Shown here: positions 7,124-15,651 of the stretch, piece by piece
Numbering within the stretch: the stretch's first letter is position 1
Layout of the letters: every line of letters begins with the position of its first letter
Assembly: GCA_009777725.1 (NCBI GenBank)
Contig: WRLG01000022.1
Span: forward strand, 1-55,604
Origin: Oscillospiraceae bacterium
Lineage (GTDB): Bacteria > Bacillota > Clostridia > Oscillospirales > Ruminococcaceae
Length of the DNA: 55,604 nt
Reading direction: 5' to 3'
Position numbers and translations under genes: made by a program
Notes under the pieces: model-generated
Told to the model about the DNA's origin: nothing
Seen by the model: only the letters and a program-made list of their open reading frames with translations
Database searches by the model: none

Positions 7124-9100
7124 TTATACTACGGAAAAATCAACCCGCCCCGAAGCGATGTTAACCGCCGCGCATATTACCCTCAGTTTATCACCTATTT
7201 TATATACAGGCTTTCCCGCTTTGGTTACGGTAAAATATCCGTCAAAATCATAGGGCGGGTCGGGGAGTGAATCGGTTCTGACAAAGCCCTCGGCAGTATT
7301 CGGAAGCGCGACAAAAAAGCCGCTTTCGTGGACGGATACAATCACCCCCTCAAACTCCTCGCCCAGATGCTGTTTCATATATTCCGCAACATAGCAATCG
7401 GTACACTCCCGCTCAGTCCGCATCGCGGCAAGCTCACGGGCGGAGGACTGCGCGGAGGCTTCCTTGGCAAAAGCCGTGTATCTGTTTTGAAGCTTCTCGG
7501 GCGGCAGCTTGTTATAGCATAAATCCGTAAGTATACGGTGAATCGTCAAATCGGGATAACGCCTTATCGGGGACGTGAAATGCGAATAATCCTCTAAAAC
7601 AAGCCCGAAATGCCCCAGCGGCTCTTCAAAATATTTGGCTTTAGCCATAGCCCTCAATGTCATATTACTCACTGCGGGGAAAAACGGCGAATCCTTGGAA
7701 TTCCTTAAAATTTCCGCTAAATGCCTCGCCTTGACATTTGAAAAATGAGGCACGGTGATATTAAGCCTTGATACCAAATCAATAAGCTGGGTTACTTTTT
7801 CGGCTGACGGGTCTTCATGTGCGCGGTAAACAAACGGGACGGATTTCTCCCCGGCAGTTTTTGCCGCCGCAATATTAGCCATAATCATAAATTCTTCTAT
7901 AATCAATTCGCCCTTGCCCCGAATCTTCGCCGAAACATCAACGCAAATGCCGTTTTCATCAAGAGTAAGCTTGCTCTCGGGCGTGTCGATTTCGGGCGCG
8001 CCCCTCTTTTTTCTGTTTTCTATTAATATCGAAGCAAGCTTGTCCATATCGGAAATCATATCAAGCAAGCCGTCGTATTTCTCGGCAAGGGGAACGGGCT
8101 TACTGTTATTTATACAGTCAATTACAGCGTTAACCTCATCATAAACGCCCTTTACGCGGGATTTTATAATTGATTTGCAAAACCTGTAGTCTGTAAGCTT
8201 TCCGCTCTCGTCTATGGTCATGATACAAGAGAAAGCCAGCCTGTCCTCATTCGGATTAAGGGAGCATATGCCGTTTGAAAGCTCTTTAGGAAGCATGGGG
8301 ATAACCTTATCCGCATAATATACCGAAGTTCCCCGCCTGAAAGCCTCCTTATCAAGCTCTGAATTATGCTTGACGTAATAGGATACGTCCGCGATATGAA
8401 CGCCCAACTCCCAGCCCTTGGGCGTTTTTTTCAGCGACACGGCATCGTCTATATCCTTCGTATCAGCACCGTCTATTGTAAAGATTGCTTCTTCTCTGAG
8501 GTCAACCCTGCGTTTGTATTCCTTTTCGGGGATTCCCTTATAGCAGGCATTTTTCGCCTCGTCCGTTACAGCCTGCGAGAATTCCGTTTCTATTCCGTTT
8601 AAGCGCAGGATTGCCGCCGCACTGCTTGAAGCTAACTCCGAGTCGCCGAAAACAGCGGTAATCCGCACCTTATGGTCGGCGTGTCGTTTTCCTCTTTTGG
8701 ATATTTTTGCCAAAACCTTATCGCCCTCATGCGCGGAAACATCCATATCCGATATGACAAGCAATTCTCTGGATATAGAATCGGGATTTAAATATATGAC
8801 CCCGCCCGCACGTTCGAGAGTGCCTGTAATTTCGGCACTGTTTTCCTTTAAAATTTCGATAACCTCAGCCTCGGGTCGCTCGGCAGACGAGGTTAATACA
8901 GGCTTCGCGGCAACTAAATCGCCGTTAACCGCCCCCATTAGGCTTCTCCCGCTGACAAAAAAGTCCCCGCCGCCATCAAGCTTTTTTATAAATCCGAAGG
9001 TTTTTGTTACTCTGACAACCTCCGCCTTAAAAGAATCCTTATGCTCCCTATGTTCCTTATGCCCTTTATGTTTTTTAAAACTTTTTTTTCGTTTTGACAT
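7124..9100 (-). CDS. rnr: Ribonuclease R
   Basis: 658 residues behind AAGGAG. The order is a short basic N-terminus, cold-shock/OB domains (about 22-150), the RNB catalytic domain with the metal-binding motif FTIDGADTKDIDDAV (about 207-221), and a C-terminal S1 domain (EGVIVSVHESGFFVALPNTAEGF). It is a 3'-5' exoribonuclease that degrades structured RNA and takes part in mRNA and rRNA turnover. Usual lengths are 700-800. Here the N-terminal winged-helix domain is missing and replaced by a 22-residue Lys/His/Arg-rich tail. The secG-rnr neighbourhood is typical of Firmicutes, though smpB and ssrA are not next to it. Confidence 0.93.
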   Translation of the reverse strand: MSKRKKSFKKHKGHKEHREHKDSFKAEVVRVTKTFGFIKKLDGGGDFFVSGRSLMGAVNGDLVAAKPVLTSSAERPEAEVIEILKENSAEITGTLERAGGVIYLNPDSISRELLVISDMDVSAHEGDKVLAKISKRGKRHADHKVRITAVFGDSELASSSAAAILRLNGIETEFSQAVTDEAKNACYKGIPEKEYKRRVDLREEAIFTIDGADTKDIDDAVSLKKTPKGWELGVHIADVSYYVKHNSELDKEAFRRGTSVYYADKVIPMLPKELSNGICSLNPNEDRLAFSCIMTIDESGKLTDYRFCKSIIKSRVKGVYDEVNAVIDCINNSKPVPLAEKYDGLLDMISDMDKLASILIENRKKRGAPEIDTPESKLTLDENGICVDVSAKIRGKGELIIEEFMIMANIAAAKTAGEKSVPFVYRAHEDPSAEKVTQLIDLVSRLNITVPHFSNVKARHLAEILRNSKDSPFFPAVSNMTLRAMAKAKYFEEPLGHFGLVLEDYSHFTSPIRRYPDLTIHRILTDLCYNKLPPEKLQNRYTAFAKEASAQSSARELAAMRTERECTDCYVAEYMKQHLGEEFEGVIVSVHESGFFVALPNTAEGFVRTDSLPDPPYDFDGYFTVTKAGKPVYKIGDKLRVICAAVNIASGRVDFSVV

Positions 9101-9121
9101 TATACATACTCCTTAAATTTC

Positions 9122-9154
9122 TAAAAAATCCTGTGTCCAAGAAAACACAGGATT
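9122..9154 (-). terminator. Terminator between secG and rnr
   Basis: On the minus strand AATCCTGTGT (complement of 9145-9154) pairs with ACACAGGATT (complement of 9127-9136) and is followed by TTTTTAG. A second small inverted repeat, AACCG/CGGTT, lies just upstream at about 9159-9178. Together they would separate secG transcription from rnr. Confidence 0.7.
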
Positions 9155-9243
9155 CTCCAACCGAGAACATTCCCGGTTGACATTGATTTCACTTTTAAGA
9201 TAATTCCGCCCCAATAATTGTCAATTATCAACTGTCAATTGGC

Positions 9244-9501
9244 TTAAAGCCCATACGCCATAAGGGTATTAAGCAACAATGTTCCGACAAAAAAGATTAC
9301 AGCCATAATCTTTGTAAGGGAAGCCAAGGCATCCTCGCGTGAAGAGCCCTTGCCCGACTTTCCGAAAAAGCTGTCATTTGCCTGACCCGAGAGCGCACTG
9401 CCCATATCCTGTGTTTTCTTTGACTGCGCCAAGGACAGTATAATAATAAGAAAACACGCAACGAAAATGATAACGCCGCCTACAATCTGTAAGACGCTCA
9501 T
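9244..9501 (-). CDS. secG: Preprotein translocase subunit SecG
   Basis: 85 residues from the ATG at 9501, chosen because AAGGTGG lies just upstream. A longer frame starting at 9573 has no such site. Two membrane segments are seen (about 4-24 and 63-82) with the usual cytoplasmic loop between them, which includes SKKTQDMGSALSGQ and a Gly/Ser-rich stretch. SecG is the small non-essential subunit of the SecYEG channel and helps SecA-driven export. It lies upstream of rnr on the same strand, as in many Firmicutes. Confidence 0.88.
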   Translation of the reverse strand: MSVLQIVGGVIIFVACFLIIILSLAQSKKTQDMGSALSGQANDSFFGKSGKGSSREDALASLTKIMAVIFFVGTLLLNTLMAYGL

Positions 9502-9620
9502 TTTAACAACCACCTTAACTGTTTTTTCAATTGTTTTATATATCCATGTTAAATTATAACACATATAAAACAAAAATGCAATAGTGTTTACAATAAATTC
9601 ACAATTTAACGAAAATTCTT

Positions 9621-10358
9621 TTACGCCGCTTCATCGATTTCATCAAGAAGATTCTCGTCCGATTCGATTTCATTTACCTCGACTTCAATGTCAGTGCCTG
9701 CTTCGAGGATTTCTATGCTTGCGATAAACTCCTCAAATTCGGGCAGGTTCTTATCCCAATCGTCAGAGCCGGTTTCAAAGATTATATAGAATATGTCCTC
9801 ATCGGAAAAGAAATAATACATCCGTCCTTTGAAAAATGCCGCAGGCTCAACTACATCTCTGCCGCTCTCGTCCTTGACCACATTGCCGCTGCTATCCCTT
9901 GCAAAGTCGTTTGCCGTTGTAAGATAATCATACCGAATCGCATCAAAGCCCGCAACGGAGGTGTTAACGGGAGCTTCAAATTCCAAATCCTCCAAGTGAA
10001 TTTTTCTGCCTACAGCATAGTATGTGCTGGCGTCTTCCGCATACAGTGAAAGCTCAATAAAATTCTCGTTATAATTTGCACCGTGAATCTCAATGCTGGC
10101 TTCGCCGTTAGCGTAACGTCTGCCCAAATCATCCTCTATGAAGAGGTTATAGCCTTCGGGGATGCTTGCCGTAAATTTTGTCATTGCGAATACATCGCCC
10201 GGTTTAAGCGGGGGCAGGGTAGACACAAATTCAAGCTCTTCAAATTGGTTGGGAGGTAATTCTTCTCTTCCGAACATCTTTACCGCTACCATTGCCGCCA
10301 ATACAACCAATATCAAGCCGACTGCAATTAATATGATTGTTTGTTTAGTTAATTTCAT
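9621..10358 (-). CDS. Membrane-anchored extracytoplasmic protein, unknown
   Basis: 245 residues. A single N-terminal membrane segment (about 8-28, IILIAVGLILVVLAAMVAV) has Lys on its cytoplasmic side and no lipobox Cys, so the protein is probably a type II anchored protein. The exposed domain (about 45-225) has the pattern FTASIPEGYNLF...ISVxGFDAIRYDY...MYYFFSDEDIFYIIFET, which resembles small PsbP/Mog1-like folds found in many Gram-positive lipoproteins. That likeness is weak. The C-terminal 25 residues are very acidic. It is 26 bases downstream of the sensor-like gene on the same strand, so the two may be co-transcribed. Confidence 0.6.
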   Translation of the reverse strand: MKLTKQTIILIAVGLILVVLAAMVAVKMFGREELPPNQFEELEFVSTLPPLKPGDVFAMTKFTASIPEGYNLFIEDDLGRRYANGEASIEIHGANYNENFIELSLYAEDASTYYAVGRKIHLEDLEFEAPVNTSVAGFDAIRYDYLTTANDFARDSSGNVVKDESGRDVVEPAAFFKGRMYYFFSDEDIFYIIFETGSDDWDKNLPEFEEFIASIEILEAGTDIEVEVNEIESDENLLDEIDEAA

Positions 10359-10384
10359 TGTTATCCTCTTTTCTTTTTTTTAAA

Positions 10385-11449
10385 CTACAGTAAAACGGGT
10401 TCTTTCGGCGAAAATTTCTTTTCATCTCCGTATTTGGCAAGCGTTAAAGACAGCGGTGAAAATCTGCTGTTAACATTTTCAAAGCAGTTTGACATAGAGA
10501 TAAAAAGATTATGTTCCGGGATGACTTTCATGTCAATACGGCAGGCTTGCAGCTCATCGGAGTGAGAGCGGGTAAATTCGCCCTCGTTAAGGTTGCAGAA
10601 AGTTTCGAGAAGGTACTCGCTGAGTATTTCCTTAACGGCATTTTCGCAAGGGGTGTAAAGCTCGTTTTTCTTATTGCCCGATTCAGCCGTTATACTTAAA
10701 CTTACCGAATCCGCCCCCGTCCTTTTCAAGCTGAAAGTCATCGCCTCGGTCGTGTGCTCCACATTAACGCATTTGTAAGCCATATCGGAGATAACCACAT
10801 CAAAAATCCGCTTATCAAGCCGCGTGTATATTAAGGGCTCTATGTCGGTGATGAGCTTTACTCCGCCCAGCATATTTCCCGCATCCTCAGCCGCGTGCGC
10901 CATAAGCTCGGATAGGCAGGCTGTTTTCAGACCCTCCGTTTCCTCCGAAAGGCAGGCTACAGCCTCGGGTATGATGATTTCATTGAGCAGGTTAAGCGTT
11001 CCCGAGTTTATCGCGCTGAAGCAATTGGCGGTATGAGTATCATACGCACCCAGTTTGCTCATCAATATAAAAATTTCATCGCAAGCGACCGTAATGTTGC
11101 CCGCCGCTTCCCTTACCTTTGCAAATACATATTCCACATATTTCCTTATAATCGGATTTTTAAGCAAAGCGGCTATATTTTCGCATTTAATCCTCTCTGC
11201 TATGATATAGTCGGAATCATTAGGCACAATTATACTGTAAGTATAAATATCAGCTCCCGAAACATGGTGATACACCCCGCTTTTAGCGGAATTGCTCCCC
11301 AAAGCCTCCGCAACCTCGCGGGCATCAAAGCGATGCTCCTTTGAAGCCTCGTTCGCCCAAACAACCTCATGCTTTAGGTTAAGGACGTAAACGGGAATCG
11401 CCGCGGCTTCATAAATATTCATAAGGGCGGAAATATTTATCCCTTTCAA
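10385..11449 (-). CDS. PAS-like, histidine-kinase-like protein without kinase motifs
   Basis: 354 residues from a TTG start behind AAAGGAG. The N-terminus (about 8-85) looks like a small PAS fold (AAIPVYVLNLKHEVVWANEAS). A helical middle (about 95-200) could be a DHp-like dimerisation segment, and the C-terminal part resembles the shape of an ATPase domain (RIFDVVISDMAYKCVNV). I cannot find an H-box with a phosphorylatable His, nor the N, G1 or G2 boxes. It may be an inactive sensor or a scaffold that signals by binding. No response regulator is next to it. Confidence 0.45.
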   Translation of the reverse strand: MKGINISALMNIYEAAAIPVYVLNLKHEVVWANEASKEHRFDAREVAEALGSNSAKSGVYHHVSGADIYTYSIIVPNDSDYIIAERIKCENIAALLKNPIIRKYVEYVFAKVREAAGNITVACDEIFILMSKLGAYDTHTANCFSAINSGTLNLLNEIIIPEAVACLSEETEGLKTACLSELMAHAAEDAGNMLGGVKLITDIEPLIYTRLDKRIFDVVISDMAYKCVNVEHTTEAMTFSLKRTGADSVSLSITAESGNKKNELYTPCENAVKEILSEYLLETFCNLNEGEFTRSHSDELQACRIDMKVIPEHNLFISMSNCFENVNSRFSPLSLTLAKYGDEKKFSPKEPVLL

Positions 11450-11535
11450 GCCTAAAAACTCCTTTATTATTTATTATACCACATATTTTTATAAATTGAA
11501 AGTTATTTTTAATAAAAAAATTTACAAAAAAACTA

Positions 11536-11564
11536 TTGCCAAAAGAAGAAAAATAGGGTAAAAT
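11536..11564 (+). promoter_or_regulatory. Promoter of gap
   Basis: TTGCCA (11536-11541), 17-base spacer, TAAAAT (11559-11564). About 70 bases of leader follow before the ATG at 11633. Confidence 0.65.
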
Positions 11565-11571
11565 ATATAAT

Positions 11572-11604
11572 ATATGGTTCTATGGTGCTTATTGATAACC
11601 ATAT
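11572..11604 (+). promoter_or_regulatory. Inverted repeat in the gap leader
   Basis: ATATGGTT (11572-11579) is repeated in inverse as AACCATAT (11597-11604), right after the probable transcription start. It could be an operator or an mRNA-stabilising stem. I see no CggR-type operator that I can name. Confidence 0.4.
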
Positions 11605-11632
11605 TATACCAAATTTTTAGGAGGAATTTTTT

Positions 11633-12643
11633 ATGGCAGTAAAAGTAGCGATTAACGGGTTCGGGCGCATCGGGCGTCTTGCTTTCAGGGAAATGTTCGG
11701 AGCTGACGGTTATGACATCGTGGCTATCAACGACCTTACCAATCCAAAAATGCTCGCTCACCTCTTGAAGTACGACACCGCTCAGGGAAGATACGATGGT
11801 CACAAAGTAGAATCGGACGACGGCTCAATCACCGTTGACGGTCAGAACATCAAAATCTACGCTGAAAGAAACGCCGCCGACCTCCCTTGGGGCAAATTAG
11901 GGGTTGACGTTGTTTTGGAATGTACCGGCTTTTATGTTTCCAAAGCAAAATCGCAGGCGCATATTGACGCAGGCGCGAAAAAGGTAGTTATTTCCGCTCC
12001 GGCGGGCGACGACCTGCCGACCGTAGTATTCGGCGTAAACGAAAAAATTCTTAAATCCGACGACAACATAATCTCCGCCGCTTCCTGCACAACAAACTGC
12101 CTCGCTCCTATGGCTAAGGCTCTTAACGATTACGCCCCCGTTCAAACAGGAATCATGACTACAATTCATGCTTACACAGGCGACCAAATGACATTGGACG
12201 GTCCTCACCCCAAAGGCGACCTCAGAAGAGCGCGCGCGGCGGCGGCAAACATCGTCCCCAACTCAACGGGTGCTGCTAAGGCTATAGGGCTTGTTATCCC
12301 CGAATTAAACGGCAAGCTAATCGGCGCGGCGCAAAGAGTTCCCGTTATTACCGGCTCGTCCACTATTTTAACAGCGGTTGTTAAGGGCGACAATGTAACT
12401 AAAGAGGGCATTAACGCCGCGATGAAAGCCGCCTCCTCCGACAGCTACGGCTACAATGAGGATGAAATCGTATCCTCCGATATAGTAGGCATTAAATGCG
12501 GCTCACTTTTTGATTCCACCCAAACAATGGTTTCAAAAATCGGCGATGGCTTATATCAAGTTCAAGTCGTTTCATGGTATGATAACGAATATTCATACAC
12601 AGCGCAAATGGTTAGGACTATTAAGTATTTGATGACGGTGTAA
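11633..12643 (+). CDS. gap: Glyceraldehyde-3-phosphate dehydrogenase (type I)
   Basis: 336 residues behind TAGGAGGA. The NAD-binding N-terminus has [13 protein letters not shown], the catalytic Cys is in SCTTNCLAP (about residue 152), and the C-terminal [11 protein letters not shown] motif is intact. The enzyme oxidises glyceraldehyde-3-phosphate to 1,3-bisphosphoglycerate with NAD+ in glycolysis. It stands alone, not in a cggR-gap-pgk-tpi operon, between its own promoter and a strong terminator. Codon use is biased toward C-ending codons compared with neighbours, as expected of a highly expressed gene. Confidence 0.96.
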   Translation: MAVKVAINGFGRIGRLAFREMFGADGYDIVAINDLTNPKMLAHLLKYDTAQGRYDGHKVESDDGSITVDGQNIKIYAERNAADLPWGKLGVDVVLECTGFYVSKAKSQAHIDAGAKKVVISAPAGDDLPTVVFGVNEKILKSDDNIISAASCTTNCLAPMAKALNDYAPVQTGIMTTIHAYTGDQMTLDGPHPKGDLRRARAAAANIVPNSTGAAKAIGLVIPELNGKLIGAAQRVPVITGSSTILTAVVKGDNVTKEGINAAMKAASSDSYGYNEDEIVSSDIVGIKCGSLFDSTQTMVSKIGDGLYQVQVVSWYDNEYSYTAQMVRTIKYLMTV

Positions 12644-12669
12644 TTAAACCACCATTTATTTCGGTTTAA

Positions 12670-12737
12670 AATTTGCAAGGCTATTTTTCGTTTGCCCCGG
12701 AGGACAATAAGGGCAAACGAAAAATAGAACGCAAATT
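12670..12737 (+). terminator. Long palindromic terminator after gap
   Basis: A perfect 17-base stem CTATTTTTCGTTTGCCC (12681-12697) pairs with 12711-12727 across a 13-base loop. After a 4-base internal mismatch the pairing continues with AATTTGC (12670-12676) and GCAAATT (12731-12737). A small GGCG/CGCC hairpin follows at 12743-12754. It serves as the gap terminator, though its length is unusual for one. Confidence 0.65.
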
Positions 12738-12802
12738 CAGTAGGCGTTTACGCCGTTAAGAAGTATACCATAATAAAAATAATAAAAAACAATAAAAGTT
12801 CA

Positions 12803-12903
<101 letters not shown>

Positions 12904-12904
12904 A

Positions 12905-14023
12905 GTGCCGGCAATCGCACTATTTTTATTATCCGCTTGTAATAGCGATAGCGGTAATCCCGAAACCCCAAGCCTCACTACCCAAGAGGGAACTGCAGAG
13001 AGGCAAGAAACCAATACCGAAACAAAAGAAGAAGAAACAACTGCCGAAACAGAAGCCCCCGAACCTGTTAAATCGGAGGCTGAAATATTACTTGAAGATA
13101 TTATCTCAGAATATAAAAAGGATAGCAGCTCAGGTCGGTATCCAGAGTGGGGCATTATTGATGGGGTATTTTATGGCGCGCGGAGTTTGTCATATCTAAC
13201 ATATGATATTAATTCCGGTAACAAAAATATAATTGAACCTACGAGGGACTGGAAAGGTCACGCTTCGCATTCCGCAATATTGATGGTTATAAACGGCAAC
13301 TTTTATGGATTTGATATGGACACGAGTAGTAGGGGTTTTATTCGTGCTTATGATTTACAAGGCAATCTTATCAAAACAAGTAGTGATATATATGGTTTTT
13401 CTCCAGTTTATGTTGTTTTTGAAGATGGAAGCATGATAACGTCAAGGCTTTTCATATCGTCAGATTTGCAGACAGTTTCTGAAATTCCCCAAGTATCTGT
13501 TGACGTAGGGCACGGAATAACAGAAACAAAAGATTTAACCCTCTTTTTTGCATATGATAAAAGTAATGTTTATTATGTCAGAACTGACGACCAAAACGAT
13601 TTTTACTTATTTGATTTAACAACTATGGAGCACAGTAAATTTGAGGGAGATGTTTCAACATTAAAAAATGTATTAAATTACCCACATCCACTAGGTAAAT
13701 ACCTTTTTGAAAGCTGGCCTGTCAATAAAAGTAAAGAAATTTTGAACTTTGAGACGGGTGAAACACTCGATAACCCCTTATATTTCGATGTTGACGGCTA
13801 TTTTTATTCATTTGAGGGAGAAAGCTTTTACTATGAGAATGAGGGCAAACTATATAAAGTGCCCAACCTTGAAAATGAAGCAAGCAAAGAGCTTGTTTTT
13901 GATGGTAATAGGGATAGCAAGTATTATGTAATAGATACAGAATATTTCATAGTGACAGATAGCATCGGTCAATTCTTATACAAATTCGGCGAGGATTTGC
14001 CTATTGTGAGAATTGATGAATAA
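12905..14023 (+). CDS. Lipoprotein behind GCAA tract, possibly phase-variable
   Basis: 372 residues from a GTG at 12905, the only start in the present frame, and one without an SD site. The natural signal peptide reaches further upstream: the same frame reads KLYKFAFLVPAIALFLLSAC from 12881, with basic residues, hydrophobic core and an LSAC lipobox, but it opens within the GCAA tract with no start codon. The mature part begins with a Thr/Glu-rich linker (about 15-55) and then a repetitive beta-rich domain with YDINSGNKNI, YDLQGNLIK and FDLTTMEHS segments, which suggests a beta-propeller. With nine repeat units the gene appears switched off or poorly translated. Its ligand is unknown. Confidence 0.65.
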   Translation: MPAIALFLLSACNSDSGNPETPSLTTQEGTAERQETNTETKEEETTAETEAPEPVKSEAEILLEDIISEYKKDSSSGRYPEWGIIDGVFYGARSLSYLTYDINSGNKNIIEPTRDWKGHASHSAILMVINGNFYGFDMDTSSRGFIRAYDLQGNLIKTSSDIYGFSPVYVVFEDGSMITSRLFISSDLQTVSEIPQVSVDVGHGITETKDLTLFFAYDKSNVYYVRTDDQNDFYLFDLTTMEHSKFEGDVSTLKNVLNYPHPLGKYLFESWPVNKSKEILNFETGETLDNPLYFDVDGYFYSFEGESFYYENEGKLYKVPNLENEASKELVFDGNRDSKYYVIDTEYFIVTDSIGQFLYKFGEDLPIVRIDE

Positions 14024-14057
14024 TTTCAATTTAAAACAGCAATGTTTTAAATTGAAA
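14024..14057 (+). terminator. Perfect hairpin after the lipoprotein gene
   Basis: TTTCAATTTAAAACA (14024-14038), loop GCAA, and its exact complement (14043-14057), starting at the base after the stop codon. It lacks a T-run but is followed by a second terminator. Confidence 0.6.
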
Positions 14058-14077
14058 TGAGTATCAATTGTTTCGAT

Positions 14078-14108
14078 AAAAAACGAGGGCTTTTGCCCTC
14101 GTTTTTTT
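14078..14108. terminator. Strong bidirectional intrinsic terminator
   Basis: AAAAAACGAGGGC (14078-14090), loop TTTT, GCCCTCGTTTTTT (14095-14107). It has an A-run on one side and a T-run on the other, so it works for both strands. Confidence 0.85.
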
Positions 14109-14209
14109 GAACAAAAATTTTATCTTGAAGTTGGTTCTTTCGCATTTATATGGAATTTAACAGATAGTTTCACAGTTATGGATTTTCACGAAATTAAAAA
14201 TAATGATTT

Positions 14210-14302
14210 TCAAATTTTCAATATGCGTTTTATGTCATCATCCGATATTCCGCTATTTTTGAGGCTGTCAATAACTTCTTGCATTTCATCGACCTCATTA
14301 AC
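14210..14302 (-). pseudogene. Leftover C-terminal tail of a second Rpn-family gene
   Basis: Read on the minus strand, these bases give VNEVDEMQEVIDSLKNSG, then ISDDDIKRILKI and a stop. This closely parallels the tail of the complete Rpn-family gene next to it (VEEMQEAISAY and SGMTEEEVNRILKL). No start codon or nuclease domain is attached. It is best read as the remains of a related copy lost by deletion or recombination, sitting just downstream of the intact gene. Confidence 0.6.
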
Positions 14303-14311
14303 CCAAATACG

Positions 14312-15145
14312 TTACAATTTTAAAATACGGTTAACCTCTTCTTCCGTCATACCGCTTTTAATTAATTGCTCAATCACTTTTTCCATGCCCTTTTGAAGCC
14401 CTGTTTGAAGCCCCTCATGTATACCCGCCTGCCTGCCCTTGCGCTCCGCACTACGCAAAGCTGAAGCTTCATTAATCCTTGCCAAGGCTCTTAACCTTGC
14501 GGCTTCCTTAAATTCGGGCGTAACGGTTACTGTTTTATACGCACTAATCGCCTCTTGCATTTCCTCGACCTCCATTTCCTCAATTTTTTTCAAATCTTCT
14601 TCGGTTTTAGCCTTAAATAGCGCAAGCCATAATTTTAGCCTGTCAGTTTTTGATAGGTTTTCAACAGGCAGTTTCGGCAGTTCAAAATAATGCAGACAAA
14701 ACTTATCCGTCAATTGAGTATGGCGGGTTACTTCCAGCGCATGAAATTCCGAGTGAAAACCGTCATAATCTTTAAACATCGTAAAGCTTAAAATGCTTAT
14801 GACTATCGCCTTCGGCAAATCCGAGTAACTATCGCCTATCTTCAAAGCCGTTGAATATTCCCGCGCCCAGTAATACAAGCTTCTTTCGGGAAAGTCATCA
14901 TCATCATTAACTTGAACTTCAAGGTCAACCAGCTGACCGTTCACTACCATGTTTATATCGAGCCTACAGAATTTGTCGCCAAGTGTCTCCGGCGGGATTT
15001 CGGCATTGCGGATTTCAAATTGCTCAATGCTGTCGAGAGGAATACTAAGCAATGTCGCTACAAGACTTTTTAGTAGTTTAACATGTTTGGTAAAAATCAT
15101 TTTGAATAGCAGGTCATAAGTGAATTTGTATTCAAGTTCAGTCAT
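14312..15145 (-). CDS. Rpn-family recombination-promoting nuclease (PD-(D/E)XK transposase-like)
   Basis: 277 residues from ATG 15145 with AAAGGGGG eight bases upstream. The N-terminus has the family opening ELEYKFTYDLLFKMIF. The nuclease core has DKFCRLDINMVVNGQLVDLEVQV, where Asp and ExQ replace the usual E/D-x-K triad. The C-terminus contains YKTVTVTPEFKEAARLRALAR, a helical linker with Gly/Gln-rich repeats (GRQAGIHEGLQTGLQKGME), and the tail IKSGMTEEEVNRILKL. The family (PD-(D/E)XK nuclease family transposase) cleaves DNA and promotes RecA-independent recombination. Members occur in many copies in Clostridia. No terminal inverted repeats were found. Confidence 0.85.
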   Translation of the reverse strand: MTELEYKFTYDLLFKMIFTKHVKLLKSLVATLLSIPLDSIEQFEIRNAEIPPETLGDKFCRLDINMVVNGQLVDLEVQVNDDDDFPERSLYYWAREYSTALKIGDSYSDLPKAIVISILSFTMFKDYDGFHSEFHALEVTRHTQLTDKFCLHYFELPKLPVENLSKTDRLKLWLALFKAKTEEDLKKIEEMEVEEMQEAISAYKTVTVTPEFKEAARLRALARINEASALRSAERKGRQAGIHEGLQTGLQKGMEKVIEQLIKSGMTEEEVNRILKL

Positions 15146-15281
15146 AAATTTAGCCCCCTTTATTAATCTTATTATAACAGGTTTTCGGCAAGATGTCAAG
15201 AATAAGATGATTTGTCATGTTCATTTAATTGTTTCTAAGTTTGTTCACAATTAAATTGCCGTGTATTTAAAGCTCTGGTAC

Positions 15282-15310
15282 TTGATTTCCCGCTAAATAT
15301 ATGATATACT
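15282..15310 (+). promoter_or_regulatory. Promoter before the radical SAM remnant
   Basis: TTGATT (15282-15287), 17-base spacer ending in TGA, TATACT (15305-15310). The truncated gene behind it may therefore still be transcribed. Confidence 0.6.
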
Positions 15311-15328
15311 ATAAAAAAGAAAGCGGTG

Positions 15329-15601
15329 ATGGTGTTGGATTCTTCTGAATCAGCAAAAAAGCAAACAAGAATTACTCCCATCCAAGAAGCGGTATACACC
15401 CATCATTACACCGACTACAAAACCATCCTATCCCCCAAAAACGGTATGAACATCTACCGCGGTTGCACCCACGGCTGTGTTTATTGCGACAGCCGGAGCG
15501 CGTGTTATCAGATGAAGCATAATATCATGCACAAAATGAGCGATGTGTTCGGATATATGAATAGATTTGAATCGAAAACAGTGCAAACATCGTTGTTTTG
15601 A
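15329..15601 (+). pseudogene. Radical SAM (SPL/COG1533-like) gene with internal deletion
   Basis: Only 90 codons remain of a family normally about 280-300 residues long. The N-terminal part is intact up to the iron-sulfur motif (NIYRGCTHGCVYCDSRS, the CxxxCxxC cluster ligands). Directly after SACYQMKHNI the sequence continues as MSDVFGYMNRFESKTVQTSLF, which looks like the normal C-terminal end of the same family. The SAM-binding barrel between them is missing, so no activity is expected. Start is the ATG at 15329 (a GTG lies three bases upstream); the SD is weak. It ends before a strong terminator. Confidence 0.7.
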
Positions 15602-15617
15602 TATTATCATAACACAC

Positions 15618-15641
15618 AAAGGGCGGCATTTGCCGCCCTTT
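15618..15641. terminator. Bidirectional terminator between convergent genes
   Basis: AAAGGGCGGC (15618-15627), loop ATTT, GCCGCCCTTT (15632-15641). It separates the radical SAM remnant from the beta-propeller gene on the other strand. Confidence 0.8.
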
Positions 15642-15651
15642 AAACATAATT

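Noticed and set aside
12670-12737. Long palindrome after gap as a mobile element (MITE)
   Set aside because: No target duplication and only one copy in the window. A terminator is the simpler reading.
14312-15145. Rpn-family gene as an insertion sequence
   Set aside because: No terminal inverted repeats or target duplications found; the family does not behave as a classical transposon.
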